Shown: positions 44,601 through 54,157 of the stretch, piece by piece
Numbering within the stretch: the first letter of the stretch is position 1
How the letters are laid out: the number at the start of each line of letters is the position of its first letter
Assembly: GCA_934778215.1 (NCBI GenBank)
Contig: CAKVOE010000003.1
Span: forward strand, 1-64,000
Direction: 5' to 3'
Origin: an uncultured Clostridia bacterium
GTDB lineage: Bacteria > Bacillota > Clostridia > Christensenellales > UBA1242
Length of the DNA stretch: 64,000 nt
Notes under the pieces: model-generated
What the model saw: only the letters and a program-made list of their open reading frames with translations
Database searches by the model: none
Told to the model about the DNA's origin: nothing
Position numbers and translations under genes: made by a program

Positions 44601-44757
44601 ACCTTACAACCTTTTTTATAACTTTTCTTACCTTTTTGCCCTGTGCATTAATGTAAATTTCGCCATTTTTTATAGACTTTTTATTTACAATTCTTCCATC
44701 TAGGGTTTGCACCATTTCATCGGCAGTGCTAGGCGTACTTCCTTTTACTTCATCCAT
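41605..44757 (-). CDS. large membrane-anchored, probably surface protein
   Basis: 1050 residues. The first ~265 are cytoplasmic, polar and Ser/Lys-rich, with a basic VRKVIKKVVR near residue 40. One membrane helix follows (about 274-296, LWIPALVIASLYVICCGVYF). The remaining ~750 residues are outside: beta-rich, with a Listeria-Bacteroides-repeat-like patch (HTFAGW near 684), and end in a Pro/Thr/Glu tail. There is no LPXTG motif and no signal peptide, so this is an N-in, C-out protein. It could be an adhesin or envelope-organising factor; function not recognised. A TTGACT/TATACT promoter (18-nt spacer) lies near 44810-44840. Confidence 0.65.
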   Translation of the reverse strand: MDEVKGSTPSTADEMVQTLDGRIVNKKSIKNGEIYINAQGKKVRKVIKKVVRSTTESGGSVLSATKPETTISASPEAEEASREPVEDNKTNSNTNISEPVVEEPSASQIISPAEDADFRTRIGARHSFLARMESGQNISTPMVGGVKLSGAERSQIAQSSSASAPRSGKGKNKNKNQEEEIVTDKSVSELEQAVMDENFNESLGKNGQSAGARSSTVSGKASNPMGSVLNNPLSNADNDLARGLAGSYSLATPKKITTTPLAKPKKKKVKKPINLWIPALVIASLYVICCGVYFIKNYNFGDKSVQVGEYYLNVGTNSKTEYYDGERFNFFELMMTYNYGNDNVKNVDMSKINLTTRANSQPTMGYTLKDGYISARWDGAYQNATKREVNVEFKYGNEVGYIPVTIYRNRLQSLSSQGAIVADPATKQISVIIWGNYTNELVERKGITLQPRRLTADEYKLEIYSDSGSTLGSPKLVTSESENSLNIDKYQLTDSQFENFSKIVVASTVNKSISSDIYKQFSTIAYTDVEGVKVEPVGFKVVEWNTGVDLNSADGVKVSLNDSFKFKIQLDTDNGYYFDGLKVTYSIGNGKYYEVGENNTFEVVDQNGESEIFYSVPREEITDDIKICVVGVTNVYPVRFMYLNTDGKYVEYKKSDALNPVPVLVTYGEAKTAIIDDAKDYSGHTFAGWREASNYETNPQNVKYVSENVKSFASGESFGAVNGKYKVRYFYAQYDLNKYTVNLLGKGFTLNGTIRHSDRTEENVNINFDTTTSYTFLEGDSFIFTIGKNDSTLKVEKVAGRLDNGQWRVYEANKINGKYTITIDGTTNKITDLHISTKYKIVSGTDFIDSITLQNKDGETLLDAENVPANTITTNYESHADIYYCLITMKENIKINGEVDHPIFNGLTFVEVDETSGAYKYSIVEKDLKNFNLVASNVTTKISVTKANEGFTIVGLDADGLIKLANFNEDVKLKVVLNEDYIVPDGATGVVSVKMNGEELVVVNLVNGENTVTLIKDKLKEAFTQNYSISISVVGIQPKPTEPTPEPVEP

Positions 44758-44887
44758 AATCGTATCTTTCCTGATATTAATTAAATGATATTTTTAGTCA
44801 TAAATAGTATATACTATATTAAAATATTTAGTCAAATAAAAACAACGCAAGTTGTGTAAAAATCAATAACTTTTTGTTTTCGCCAGC

Positions 44888-44923
44888 AAAAAAGTTACCC
44901 TAGCAAATTATCTGCTAGGGTAA
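44888..44923 (-). terminator. terminator of sbcDC
   Basis: TTACCCTAGCA and TGCTAGGGTAA form a perfect 11-bp stem, followed on the minus strand by a T-run, right after the sbcC stop. Confidence 0.9.
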
Positions 44924-44927
44924 AATT

Positions 44928-47900
44928 TTAAACTTCACGCACCAGTTTTACAACCGAACCCGAATCGCTTGTTGGCTTTGTAATTAAAAATTTCTTTTGT
45001 ATGCGTTCTTGCAATTCTGGAATGTGAGAAATTAGCCCTATGGTCATATTTTTATTCGCAAGTTTGTTAAGCGAACTAATAATATACTCGCAATATTCCT
45101 TATCAAGCGTTCCAAACCCTTCGTCCAAGAAGAAGAAATCAAGACGCTTGTCAGACTTGGTCATAAGTGCATCAGATATAGATAGCGCCAGTGCCAAACT
45201 CACAACAAAAAGTTCCCCACCAGACAGCGTTCTTGCACTACGCTCTTCGCCATTATTAAAGTTATCTACTACAACAAAGTCTTTATTTATATATTTTAAA
45301 ATATATCTGCCGTCCATTAAATCTACAAGTTTTTCACTTGCCATATAGGTAATATCGTCCATAAATTCTTCGGCAACAAATTCTACCAAGGCCTTTCCTC
45401 TTAATGTATCGCAAAGTTCGCTTTGAATGTTATAGTTTGCAGTTAGAGTGTTTTCAATCTCTTTAAACTCTTTTAGTTGTTTTAGTTGTTCGCTCAAAAC
45501 ATCAATTTCTGACCTTAGTTTACCACTTTCTGCAATTCGTTGATTCATAACCTGCGTGGTGTTTTCTAGCGTGGTTTCTATGTTTGCAATAAGCGTTGGA
45601 TCTACCACCTTTCCGCCCAAAATCTTTTCCAGGTCTTCTTTTCGTTTTAACAACACCGAAACATTGCCGTCATAGTTTGTGGTAAAGTTTTCAAGTGCTT
45701 TTATATCTTCGCTGGCAAGTTTAAAGTTATCTATATCTTCAAATTTTTCAACTCCAACCGCATTTAACGCCGTCATCAAACTGTCTAGCGTTCCATTTCT
45801 TAAACTCTTATGCTCACTTAGTAGCATATTTGTATTTGCAATTTTTGCCTGAATTTCGGCAAGAGCCTGTTTCTGCTTATCAATATTTATAGTGTTAAGA
45901 TTAATCTCTTTTTCGTTTACCGCCATTTTAACTTCGGCTTTATTAATCTCTTTATCAAACGACTTTATATCTTTATACTCTACAACCAAACTACTTTTAA
46001 ATTTAATTTCTTTATTTAGTTTTTTAAGAGTTTCTTGCTTTAAATCAGCCTCGGCAGTTACCGCAGAATAGGTTTCTGCAAGTTTTTTAATAACCTCGTT
46101 TACCTCAACAATGCTGTTATGCAATTTGTTGGCACTAATTTCGCTATCCTTTTTTTGCTTTTGAAGATTATTAAGTTCTTTAATTCGTTCTTCAATGTTT
46201 CCACCCTGTGTTACGAAATTAATTTCTGCATCAATTTTGGTTTTAAATTCTTCAATAGATTTTTTTAACTCATTGTAACTGTCTAACTTGTCGGTGCTTG
46301 CAATAAATATACTACTATATTTATTTTTTTCTGATTCTAATTCGGCAATTTTGTCTAACTTTTCGTTTTCTAGTTTGCGTTGTTCTTCTAGTTTTACTAT
46401 GTCATCTTTTAGGTTTAGTTGAACAATGCTAATATCTGCTGGCTTTGCGTTCTTTTTGTTTAACAAGTTTGCACATTTAGACGAAATTTCTAATTCAATT
46501 GCTGTAATAGATTCATTATTATAAGAAATCTCTTGTGTTTGGTCTTCTATTTCTTTTATAAGTTGAGCAATAATTTCGGCACTCAACTCCGCCTGTTTTG
46601 TTTGCTTTAAAAGTTCATTTTTAATTTTTTCTAGTTCTTTTTCTATAACAATAACATCTAGTTTTGCCAACACGTTTTTAGTTAAAATTTCGTTGTTACA
46701 AATAGGACAGTTGTCCCCAACCTTATATTTTGCCGAAAATTCTGCAACACTGTTGTTGCAAATAGCGTCTATTCTCTGCTTTTCAAGTTGCTCTATCTGC
46801 TTTTGCAAACTTTCAAATTTTTGCAAAGCGTCCGACTTAATTAGTTTTTCTTTATTTAAGGCGGTATTGGCAAGTTCTATCTTTTTGTTTCTAATTAAGT
46901 TTTCTCGATTGTATTCATCTTCTCTATCAAGCAGATTTTTAATATATTCTTCGGTTATGTTTAACTTACTTAATAGCACAACCAAATTATTTATGGCATC
47001 AACCAAAATTGGAGATTTAGAGTTTATGTCAAGTTTACTATTGTTGCCAAGAGCCTCTTTTCGTAGTTTTTTTAGTTCGGCAACAACCTTATTTATCTCC
47101 TTTGTGCAATCGTTAACCTTGCCGTTTGCGTTAGCCTTTAAGTTGATAGCCCCTTTTACTAATAGGTCTACATATTTTATGTAGTTATTAACAGCATCTC
47201 GTTCTTTTACATAAAAGGTATAACTCGAAACATCATAATATCCCACCAAACGCTCTTCTAGTTCCTGAATTCGGTTACGCTCCTGATTATACTCCGTTTT
47301 TAAAAGGTCTAGTCTTTTTTCGTTCTCTTCCTTTTCTTGAACGGCGTCTGTTTTTGCAATGTCTAATTCTGAAAGTTTACTAATTAGAGTTGACTCTTGT
47401 TCGCTAAGCGACTTTAATTCGGTACATATTGCACTAGCATTAACCAAAGCATTTCGCCTTTCGGTAAGATTTCCATTTTCATTTTTTAAATTTTCTATAT
47501 TAATTTGGTTTTGCGAAATCTCTTTTTTTGCACTTTCGCTTTTTGAATCTAATTCGGCATTCAGTTTATCTAAACTGCTCTCTTCATCTGCTATTGTTTT
47601 ATTTAGGGTGTTAACAGTATCTATTAGCACTCCGCCGTCTTGAATTGCCCTTGCTTTTGCAATTTGTTGTTTTTTGTCCGAAATATCCGCACCGCTTTGT
47701 GCCAAATTTCTTAACATACTTTCAACTTCTTCTAGTTCTTTGCTTGCTTTTGCCAAATCTCTTTCTTTGCCTAGCGTTACAGTGCTTTTTTCTATCATTT
47801 CCTTATTTTCTGCAATGTTCTTTTCTAGTTGTTTAAATTCGGAAATTTTATTATCTCTTTTTGCATCGCTTATATCGCCTAACATCTCTATTTTTGTTTT

Positions 47901-48500
47901 TATGTTAGATAACTCCGCCTGTGTTTTTGACACCTTTGCCCTTGCTTTCTCCCAAAGAGGCTCGCCAAATTTATTTAGGTCAAAAATGCCACCAATTATA
48001 TTGATTCTTTCATTTGGCTTCGCCTTCAAAAAGCCCGCAAATTCGCCTTGTGGCAACGCAACACACTTAGAAAATTCATTTTGTGTTAGCCCAATTAATT
48101 CTTTTAGGTAGGCATCTACTTTGGTAGGACCTTCCATAAGCATGGTTTCGCTAGATTTATCTATTTCAAAAACCTGCGCCTTTTGTGTTACATCTAAGAC
48201 TCTTGATAATCTGTATTCTCTTATTACCTTAATTTGTTTGGTTTTGTTCTTTTCGGTATATTCAAAAAAGAATTCTACCCTAGTAAACTTAGTTTTTAGG
48301 TTAATAAAATCTGCATTAGATTTGCTTCGCTCAATGTTGCCAAAAAGAGCCAAACAAATTGCATCTAAAACGGTAGACTTACCCGAACCCGTTTGTCCGA
48401 ATATTCCAAAAATTGCAGAATCTCCAAGTTTCGAAAAATCAAGTTCTTGCTTATCTACAAAACTATTTAAACCTTCTATGGTTAATTTAATTGGCTTCAC
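44928..48500 (-). CDS. sbcC: SbcC, SMC-like ATPase of SbcCD nuclease
   Basis: 1190 residues. The N-terminal half-domain carries Walker A GQTGSGKSTVLDAI, then two long coiled coils flank the zinc hook CPIC near residue 597, and the C-terminal half carries the LSGGE signature and Walker B FFFLDEGFG. With SbcD it opens hairpins and processes DNA ends. It overlaps the sbcD end by 14 nt. Confidence 0.95.
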   Translation of the reverse strand: MKPIKLTIEGLNSFVDKQELDFSKLGDSAIFGIFGQTGSGKSTVLDAICLALFGNIERSKSNADFINLKTKFTRVEFFFEYTEKNKTKQIKVIREYRLSRVLDVTQKAQVFEIDKSSETMLMEGPTKVDAYLKELIGLTQNEFSKCVALPQGEFAGFLKAKPNERINIIGGIFDLNKFGEPLWEKARAKVSKTQAELSNIKTKIEMLGDISDAKRDNKISEFKQLEKNIAENKEMIEKSTVTLGKERDLAKASKELEEVESMLRNLAQSGADISDKKQQIAKARAIQDGGVLIDTVNTLNKTIADEESSLDKLNAELDSKSESAKKEISQNQINIENLKNENGNLTERRNALVNASAICTELKSLSEQESTLISKLSELDIAKTDAVQEKEENEKRLDLLKTEYNQERNRIQELEERLVGYYDVSSYTFYVKERDAVNNYIKYVDLLVKGAINLKANANGKVNDCTKEINKVVAELKKLRKEALGNNSKLDINSKSPILVDAINNLVVLLSKLNITEEYIKNLLDREDEYNRENLIRNKKIELANTALNKEKLIKSDALQKFESLQKQIEQLEKQRIDAICNNSVAEFSAKYKVGDNCPICNNEILTKNVLAKLDVIVIEKELEKIKNELLKQTKQAELSAEIIAQLIKEIEDQTQEISYNNESITAIELEISSKCANLLNKKNAKPADISIVQLNLKDDIVKLEEQRKLENEKLDKIAELESEKNKYSSIFIASTDKLDSYNELKKSIEEFKTKIDAEINFVTQGGNIEERIKELNNLQKQKKDSEISANKLHNSIVEVNEVIKKLAETYSAVTAEADLKQETLKKLNKEIKFKSSLVVEYKDIKSFDKEINKAEVKMAVNEKEINLNTINIDKQKQALAEIQAKIANTNMLLSEHKSLRNGTLDSLMTALNAVGVEKFEDIDNFKLASEDIKALENFTTNYDGNVSVLLKRKEDLEKILGGKVVDPTLIANIETTLENTTQVMNQRIAESGKLRSEIDVLSEQLKQLKEFKEIENTLTANYNIQSELCDTLRGKALVEFVAEEFMDDITYMASEKLVDLMDGRYILKYINKDFVVVDNFNNGEERSARTLSGGELFVVSLALALSISDALMTKSDKRLDFFFLDEGFGTLDKEYCEYIISSLNKLANKNMTIGLISHIPELQERIQKKFLITKPTSDSGSVVKLVREV

Positions 48501-49677
48501 TATTTGTTTCCTCCATAAGTTCTACAAACAAACTAACAATTTTATCGCTAGGCGCAACACCTTTAACTCGTTTATAAAAGTTTTCAAACAATTCTTTTGG
48601 TTCTAATTTATCACGATTATTAATATAAATCTCGCTATCCTTAGTCATATTAGTAAGCATTAGTTTAATTTGTTGCACGCAAGGATACCTCTCTTTTATG
48701 CCCTTAATTTCGGTAGACAAAAGCGGTTTATCTTGAACAATAGTAAGTTCAACAATATCTTCGGTAGAAAAATATTGTAGTTCATCTGCCACCGCATCTA
48801 AGCCTACTGCACACACCTTTTGCATCTTGTTAGGAGATACAAGATTAATTTGTTCCACGCTTTTTAACTTACCATTTTCTACATCTAGTAAGTTTACGCT
48901 AGTGGTTTTTTGAATGTAAGAAAGTTTTAATGGGGCACCCGAATAATATGCGTGAGAGCCTAGTCTCTGTGCAGAATGCAAATGCCCAAGGGCATAATAA
49001 TCTGCCTTTGGTAAATCGGATAAATTTACAACTCCCGACTCATTTATAGATATTCTTCTAAATTTGCCACTCTCTTCGTATTCAGAACCAACTGCCGTGA
49101 AGTGAGAAACCACGCAACAAAAATCTTTTTTATTAAAATCGGAACATACTAAGTTTGCCCACTCGCCAACCTTTTTTGAATAATTTTCCGCATTGCTTTT
49201 TTCGGTAATTCTGTACTCAGTTGGGTATGGCAAAAGACCAAACCATGCCGTTTCGGTTTGTGTTCTTCCTTCTACTTCAACCTTAACTGTGCCATGTTCG
49301 GTACAAGTAATTTTTGCCTTAGAGCCACGACAAACATCGGCTACTGGGTGCAAGTCACCCGCAAGCACAATATTATGCTTTTTTGCAAAATATTTGTTAG
49401 CCATTATACGCTTTGGGTCGTCATGATTTCCGGCGGACACAATAACTACTCTGTCGCCATTATCTGCCAACTTTTCTAGCGTGTCAAAAAACAAATCTTC
49501 GGCTTCGCTAGTTGGAACAGCCTGATCATAAACATCGCCCGCAATTAAGACAATGTCTACCGCTTCTCTATCACAAACAGATAAAATTTCATTTAAAACC
49601 TTCCTTTGTTCGGCAAGCCTACTACGGCGGTCGGTCTTTGCACCTAGGTGCCAATCAGATGTGTGTAAGATTTTCAA
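48487..49677 (-). CDS. sbcD: SbcD, Mre11-type nuclease subunit
   Basis: 396 residues. Metallophosphoesterase motifs: HTSDWHLG, AGDVYD, GNHD and GHLHSAQ. The C-terminal ~120 residues are the capping domain that contacts the SbcC coiled-coil base. It is the first gene of the sbcDC pair and diverges from the primosome operon across a 110-bp gap. Confidence 0.95.
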   Translation of the reverse strand: MKILHTSDWHLGAKTDRRSRLAEQRKVLNEILSVCDREAVDIVLIAGDVYDQAVPTSEAEDLFFDTLEKLADNGDRVVIVSAGNHDDPKRIMANKYFAKKHNIVLAGDLHPVADVCRGSKAKITCTEHGTVKVEVEGRTQTETAWFGLLPYPTEYRITEKSNAENYSKKVGEWANLVCSDFNKKDFCCVVSHFTAVGSEYEESGKFRRISINESGVVNLSDLPKADYYALGHLHSAQRLGSHAYYSGAPLKLSYIQKTTSVNLLDVENGKLKSVEQINLVSPNKMQKVCAVGLDAVADELQYFSTEDIVELTIVQDKPLLSTEIKGIKERYPCVQQIKLMLTNMTKDSEIYINNRDKLEPKELFENFYKRVKGVAPSDKIVSLFVELMEETNSEAN

Positions 49678-49710
49678 TTTCCTAATTCTCCTAAAATTTT
49701 TAAAATTAAC

Positions 49711-49739
49711 TTGAATATTCCCCCAATTAATGATATTAT
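49711..49739 (+). promoter_or_regulatory. promoter of the dnaD-like/dnaI/typA genes
   Basis: TTGAAT (49711-49716) and TATTAT (49734-49739) with a 17-nt spacer, about 47 nt before the first start codon. Confidence 0.6.
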
Positions 49740-49785
49740 TATATTAAATTTTAAAAAATATTGCAAACAAATTTGGGGTATTATT

Positions 49786-51261
49786 ATGTCTTTCTGTTCT
49801 TACTCGTCTTCTACACACTCTGGGTCCTTTCTTGTAATAGAAAATACTTTTATAAAAGAGTATCTTCCCTACGCTCCCGATATGTGTGTAAAGGTGTATT
49901 TGTATGGTTTAAGTATGTGCAATAATCAAGGTTCAGTCGAAAATTCGGTTGAAAACTTTTGTCATGTCTTAAACATTACAGTAAAAGAACTAAAAGACAT
50001 TTTTGAATATTGGCAAGGCGAAGGCTTAGTACAAATTTTGGAAAACGGTAGCGGAAACAATCTTGATGTCAAATATCTTCCTGTAATAAAGCGTGTAGGT
50101 TCTAGCAAAATAAGAAAAGACAAATATACCGACTTTAACAGCAAACTACAAGCCGTTATAAACGAAAGAATGATAACCCCTACCGAATACAACGAATATT
50201 ACACCCTAATTGAGAGTATGCATCTAGACCAAAACGCCCTAATAGAAATTGCCTCCTATTGTGTGCAACTAAAAGGCGGAAAGGTTGGGTATCCATATAT
50301 TATTACCGTGTGCAAAAGTTTTATAGATGAAGGCCTTTTTACATTAGAACAGGTTAAAGAAAAACTATCTGAGCATCAAGAAATAACGCCCGAATTACTA
50401 GATATAACAAAGGCTTTTGGCAAAAAGACTGCCCTAACCCTAGACGACCGCAACAATTACATTAAGTGGACAAAGGAGTTTGGCTTTACCCACGGCACCA
50501 TAAAAGATGTTGCAAAATCTATTAAGGGCAAAAACCCAACAATTGCCTTACTAAACACAATTTTAACTAATTATTATGACCACAAATTGCTAAGCACAAA
50601 AGAAATTAATGAATACAATGAAAACCGTGAAAAATATATTGCTCTTGCAAAGGATATTACTCACACCATTGGGCTAAGATATGACAACTATGACACCATT
50701 GTAGAAAACTATATTTTAGACTGGATTGCAAAGGGTTTTGACGCCGAAACGCTAAAAACCATTGCCATGTATTGTTTAAAATCATCTACCCGCACCATAG
50801 AGGGTATGAACACAACTATTTTAAAATTTTACAAACTTGGTCTTATATCTGCCTCTTCTATAAATCAATATATAGAAGGACTAATTTCAACCGATAACCT
50901 AATAAAAGAAATATTAGAAACCTTAAAGTTAGACAGATTGGTAAACACTTGGGACAGAGAAAGTTACAAAACATGGACAGAAGTTTGGGGCTTTTCTCAC
51001 GAAATTGTTATGATGGTTGCAAAAAATTGTAGCGACAAACTTCAACCAATGCAACAGATGAATAAACTTCTATCCCTATTGCACGAAAACAAAATAGAGC
51101 CCTATCAAGATGCCGAAACCTTTATAAAAAATAACAGCAAAAAAACCACTTCGGCTACAAAATCAAAACAAAAAGATAGTTATATTCCATCAACCACCAG
51201 AGATTACAAAAACAAAGACCTTAATGCATTATTTGATAACCTAGACAACATCGAAATATAG
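49786..51261 (+). CDS. DnaD/DnaB-type primosome protein with four repeats
   Basis: 491 residues from ATG 49786 (an upstream ATG at 49711 lies within the promoter). An N-terminal winged helix (about 45-95) is followed by four repeats of the DnaB_2/DnaD helical module starting near residues 146, 233, 317 and 402, a regular ~85-residue spacing, e.g. GFTHGTIKDVAKSI, GFDAETLKTIAMYC and GFSHEIVMMVAKNC. DnaD/DnaB proteins usually carry one or two. The C-terminal ~45 residues are polar and end with LNALFDNLDNI. The DnaI-like loader gene follows after 12 bp, so it likely recruits helicase during replication initiation or restart. Confidence 0.8.
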   Translation: MSFCSYSSSTHSGSFLVIENTFIKEYLPYAPDMCVKVYLYGLSMCNNQGSVENSVENFCHVLNITVKELKDIFEYWQGEGLVQILENGSGNNLDVKYLPVIKRVGSSKIRKDKYTDFNSKLQAVINERMITPTEYNEYYTLIESMHLDQNALIEIASYCVQLKGGKVGYPYIITVCKSFIDEGLFTLEQVKEKLSEHQEITPELLDITKAFGKKTALTLDDRNNYIKWTKEFGFTHGTIKDVAKSIKGKNPTIALLNTILTNYYDHKLLSTKEINEYNENREKYIALAKDITHTIGLRYDNYDTIVENYILDWIAKGFDAETLKTIAMYCLKSSTRTIEGMNTTILKFYKLGLISASSINQYIEGLISTDNLIKEILETLKLDRLVNTWDRESYKTWTEVWGFSHEIVMMVAKNCSDKLQPMQQMNKLLSLLHENKIEPYQDAETFIKNNSKKTTSATKSKQKDSYIPSTTRDYKNKDLNALFDNLDNIEI

Positions 51262-51273
51262 GAGTGTAAAAAT

Positions 51274-52224
51274 ATGCAAAGTTTACAAGAAATAAAATTG
51301 GAGTTAAAATCTCTCTATATTAATAGAGTTCTAAAAGCAAAACAAACCGCCGAACAAAATTTGGCAATTGCCAGAACAGACAAAAAGTTTAATTCCAATT
51401 ACTTAAAAATTAATGAATTAAATTATCAAATTGCAAAGAAAAAAAGTGAAAACATAAGCACCACAAAAGAGGAAGAAGAACTTCAAAAATTAAAGCAAGC
51501 ACAAATTCCTATACTAAAAAAACTAAACCTTACCCCCTCTTCGTTGCAAGTAAATTATCACTGTCCGAGATGTCAAGATTCGGGCTTTGTAAATGGTTTT
51601 CCTTGCAATTGCTATAAAGCCGAACTTACCAAAAGACTTTTACATTCTAACGGCATAAATTATAGCAAACTAAAAACCTTTGACGACTTTGACCCGTCTG
51701 TTGCCCAAACAAAAAAGCAACAACAAGAACTTTCAAAACTAAAAAAAATTGGCGTTCAATATGTAGAAAAATTCCGTGATACTAAATATGAAAACATTTA
51801 TATATATGGCGAAGTTGGCACTGGCAAAACATTTTTTACCCAATGTATTGCAAGCGGACTAATAAAAAAATATGTATATGTAAATATGGTGTCTGCCTTT
51901 CAGATGAACAATATTTTTTTAAACTACCACGGCTCCTTTGATAAAGACACATCAAATATTTTATCTGCCCTATTAGACCCCGACCTGCTAATAATAGACG
52001 ACCTCGGAACGGAACCGATGTTTAAAAATGTAACACGAGAATATTTGGGTGTTATAATTACCGAAAGAAGTTTGCATAAAAAACGCACAATTATAACAAC
52101 AAATTTAACCCCTAATGATTTATTAGATAGATATGGGGAAAGAATTTATAGCAGAATTTTTAACAAGATTAATTCTTTGCAAATTGCACTGCACGGTGAC
52201 GATTTGCGTCTGCAAACAAATTAG
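51274..52224 (+). CDS. dnaI: DnaI/DnaC-type helicase loader ATPase
   Basis: 316 residues: an N-terminal helical region and zinc motif (CPRCQDSG...CNC, near residues 95-115) as in DnaI, then an AAA+ domain with Walker A GEVGTGKTF, Walker B LLIIDDLGTE and sensor ITTNLTP, ending with the arginine-finger region ERIYSRIF. It loads the replicative helicase. TAGGAG precedes ATG. Confidence 0.9.
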   Translation: MQSLQEIKLELKSLYINRVLKAKQTAEQNLAIARTDKKFNSNYLKINELNYQIAKKKSENISTTKEEEELQKLKQAQIPILKKLNLTPSSLQVNYHCPRCQDSGFVNGFPCNCYKAELTKRLLHSNGINYSKLKTFDDFDPSVAQTKKQQQELSKLKKIGVQYVEKFRDTKYENIYIYGEVGTGKTFFTQCIASGLIKKYVYVNMVSAFQMNNIFLNYHGSFDKDTSNILSALLDPDLLIIDDLGTEPMFKNVTREYLGVIITERSLHKKRTIITTNLTPNDLLDRYGERIYSRIFNKINSLQIALHGDDLRLQTN

Positions 52225-52237
52225 CAAGTTTTAAGAT

Positions 52238-52263
52238 ACGGGACTTTTGCTCCCGTTATTTTT
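52238..52263 (+). terminator. weak terminator before typA
   Basis: ACGGGA and TCCCGT pair around a 7-nt loop followed by TATTTTT. Being short, it may only partly separate dnaI from typA. Confidence 0.55.
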
Positions 52264-52274
52264 AAGGAGAAATT

Positions 52275-54107
52275 ATGAACGATATAAAAATAAGAAATAT
52301 AGCAATTATAGCCCATGTAGACCATGGCAAAACCAGTTTGGTTAACGAAATGTTAAAGCAAGGCGGAGTATTTAGAGAAAACAAAGAAGTAGAAGACCGA
52401 GTAATGGATAGCAACGACCTTGAAAAAGAAAGAGGCATTACAATTTTAAGTAAAAACGCAAGTTTTATGTATAAAGATACCAAAATAAATGTTGTTGACA
52501 CCCCCGGTCACGCCGACTTTGGTGGCGAAGTTGAGCGTGTGTTAAAAATGGTAGATGGCGTTTTGCTTGTAGTTGATGCCTTTGAAGGACCAATGCCTCA
52601 AACAAGATTTGTTTTGCAAAAGGCACTAGCCCTAAACCTAAAAGTTATAGTAGTTGTAAACAAAATTGATAAAAGCGATGCAAGAGTTTTAGAAGTAAAA
52701 GATGAAGTTTTGGAACTTTTGATGGATTTAGACGCAACCGATGAGCAACTAGATAGCCCTTTTGTTTACGCTTCTGCAAAAAGCGGTATATCTTCTACCG
52801 ACCCAAACGTTTTGGGAGTAGACTTTATTCCTCTATTTGAAACCATTCTTTCACATATCCCTGCCCCAAGCGGAGATAAAGATGCAAAGTTAAATATGTT
52901 AATAAGTTCGGTTGAACATAGCGATTTTTTGGGAAAACTTGCCGTTGGTAAAATAGAAAATGGTACCATTAATGTAAACGATAACCTAGTAATTACCAAT
53001 TATTTTGATGAAAACAAAAACTTACAATTTAAGGTACAAAGCCTATTTGTATATAGCGGACTAAAAAGAGTTCCCGTAAAAAGCGTGTCTGCGGGCGACA
53101 TTGTCTGCATTGCCGGAACCGACCTTGTAACAATAGGAGATTCGCTTTCTAATGTAGGAAGCGTAAACACCATTCCTTTTGTAAAAATTAGTGAACCTAG
53201 CGTAGAGATGATTTTTTCGGTTAACACCAGCCCATTTGCCGGCAGAGAGGGTAAATACTGCACCTCTCGCCACCTACGTGAAAGATTGTACAAAGAAGCG
53301 GTTAAAGATTTAAGTTTAAAAGTTTTAGACACCGATTCGGCAGATAGTTTTAAGGTTTTGGGTCGTGGCGAAATGCATATTTCTATTTTAATTGAAAATA
53401 TGCGAAGAGCGGGCTACGAATTGCAAGTTGGTATGCCACGAGTACTAATTAAAGAAATAGACGGTGTTAAATGCGAACCAATTGAAGAAGTTGTTGTAGA
53501 TGTACCCGAAAATTGTTCGGGAACAATTATTAACTCGCTTTCTAACCGCAAAGGCGAATTGGTTGAAATAAAAACACGAAACAGCCGTTCTATATTAAAA
53601 TTTATTATGCCAGCCCGAGGTTTATTTGGTTACAGGTCACAATTTCTTACCGAAACCCGTGGTGAAGGTATTATAAATAGCACCTTTAAAGAATATCAAC
53701 CATACAAAGGCACACTATCCCGCCGTAATTCTGGCGCACTTATTGCGTTTGAAGAAGGCGAAGCCGTTCAATATGGCTTATACTATATTCAAGAGCGTGG
53801 CAGACTTATTGTTGTTCCGGGCGATAAAGTTTATGGTGGTATGGTTGTTGGATTTAACCCAAAGGGTGACGATATTATTGTAAACGTTTGCAAAAAGAAG
53901 CACCTTGCCAACCTTCGTGCAAGTGGTAGCGAAGAAACACTAAGATTAGAGCCTGTTAAAAAACCTACACTAGAAGAATTTTTGGAATACCTTGACGAAG
54001 ACGAATTGCTAGAAGTTACACCAACAAGTTTAAGAATGCGAAAGACCATTTTGGATCATACCCAGCGTGGACGAATGGACTTTAAACGCAAACAACAAGA
54101 ACAATAA
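52275..54107 (+). CDS. typA: TypA/BipA ribosome-associated GTPase
   Basis: 610 residues: G domain with AHVDHGKTSLV, the DTPGHADFGGEVERV switch and NKID, an EF-Tu-like beta-barrel, EF-G domain III/V-like parts and the BipA-specific C-terminal domain (RGLFGYRSQFLTETRG near residue 445). It acts in 50S assembly and stress adaptation. AAGGAG precedes ATG. Confidence 0.97.
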   Translation: MNDIKIRNIAIIAHVDHGKTSLVNEMLKQGGVFRENKEVEDRVMDSNDLEKERGITILSKNASFMYKDTKINVVDTPGHADFGGEVERVLKMVDGVLLVVDAFEGPMPQTRFVLQKALALNLKVIVVVNKIDKSDARVLEVKDEVLELLMDLDATDEQLDSPFVYASAKSGISSTDPNVLGVDFIPLFETILSHIPAPSGDKDAKLNMLISSVEHSDFLGKLAVGKIENGTINVNDNLVITNYFDENKNLQFKVQSLFVYSGLKRVPVKSVSAGDIVCIAGTDLVTIGDSLSNVGSVNTIPFVKISEPSVEMIFSVNTSPFAGREGKYCTSRHLRERLYKEAVKDLSLKVLDTDSADSFKVLGRGEMHISILIENMRRAGYELQVGMPRVLIKEIDGVKCEPIEEVVVDVPENCSGTIINSLSNRKGELVEIKTRNSRSILKFIMPARGLFGYRSQFLTETRGEGIINSTFKEYQPYKGTLSRRNSGALIAFEEGEAVQYGLYYIQERGRLIVVPGDKVYGGMVVGFNPKGDDIIVNVCKKKHLANLRASGSEETLRLEPVKKPTLEEFLEYLDEDELLEVTPTSLRMRKTILDHTQRGRMDFKRKQQEQ

Positions 54108-54120
54108 TTTTTTAATCACA

Positions 54121-54155
54121 AAAAAAGTCTATTGAATAATTCAATAGACTTTTTG
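54121..54155. terminator. bidirectional terminator after typA
   Basis: AAAAAGTCTATTGAA and TTCAATAGACTTTTT form a perfect stem between the convergent typA and the orphan gene at 54158. Confidence 0.9.
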
Positions 54156-54157
54156 TT

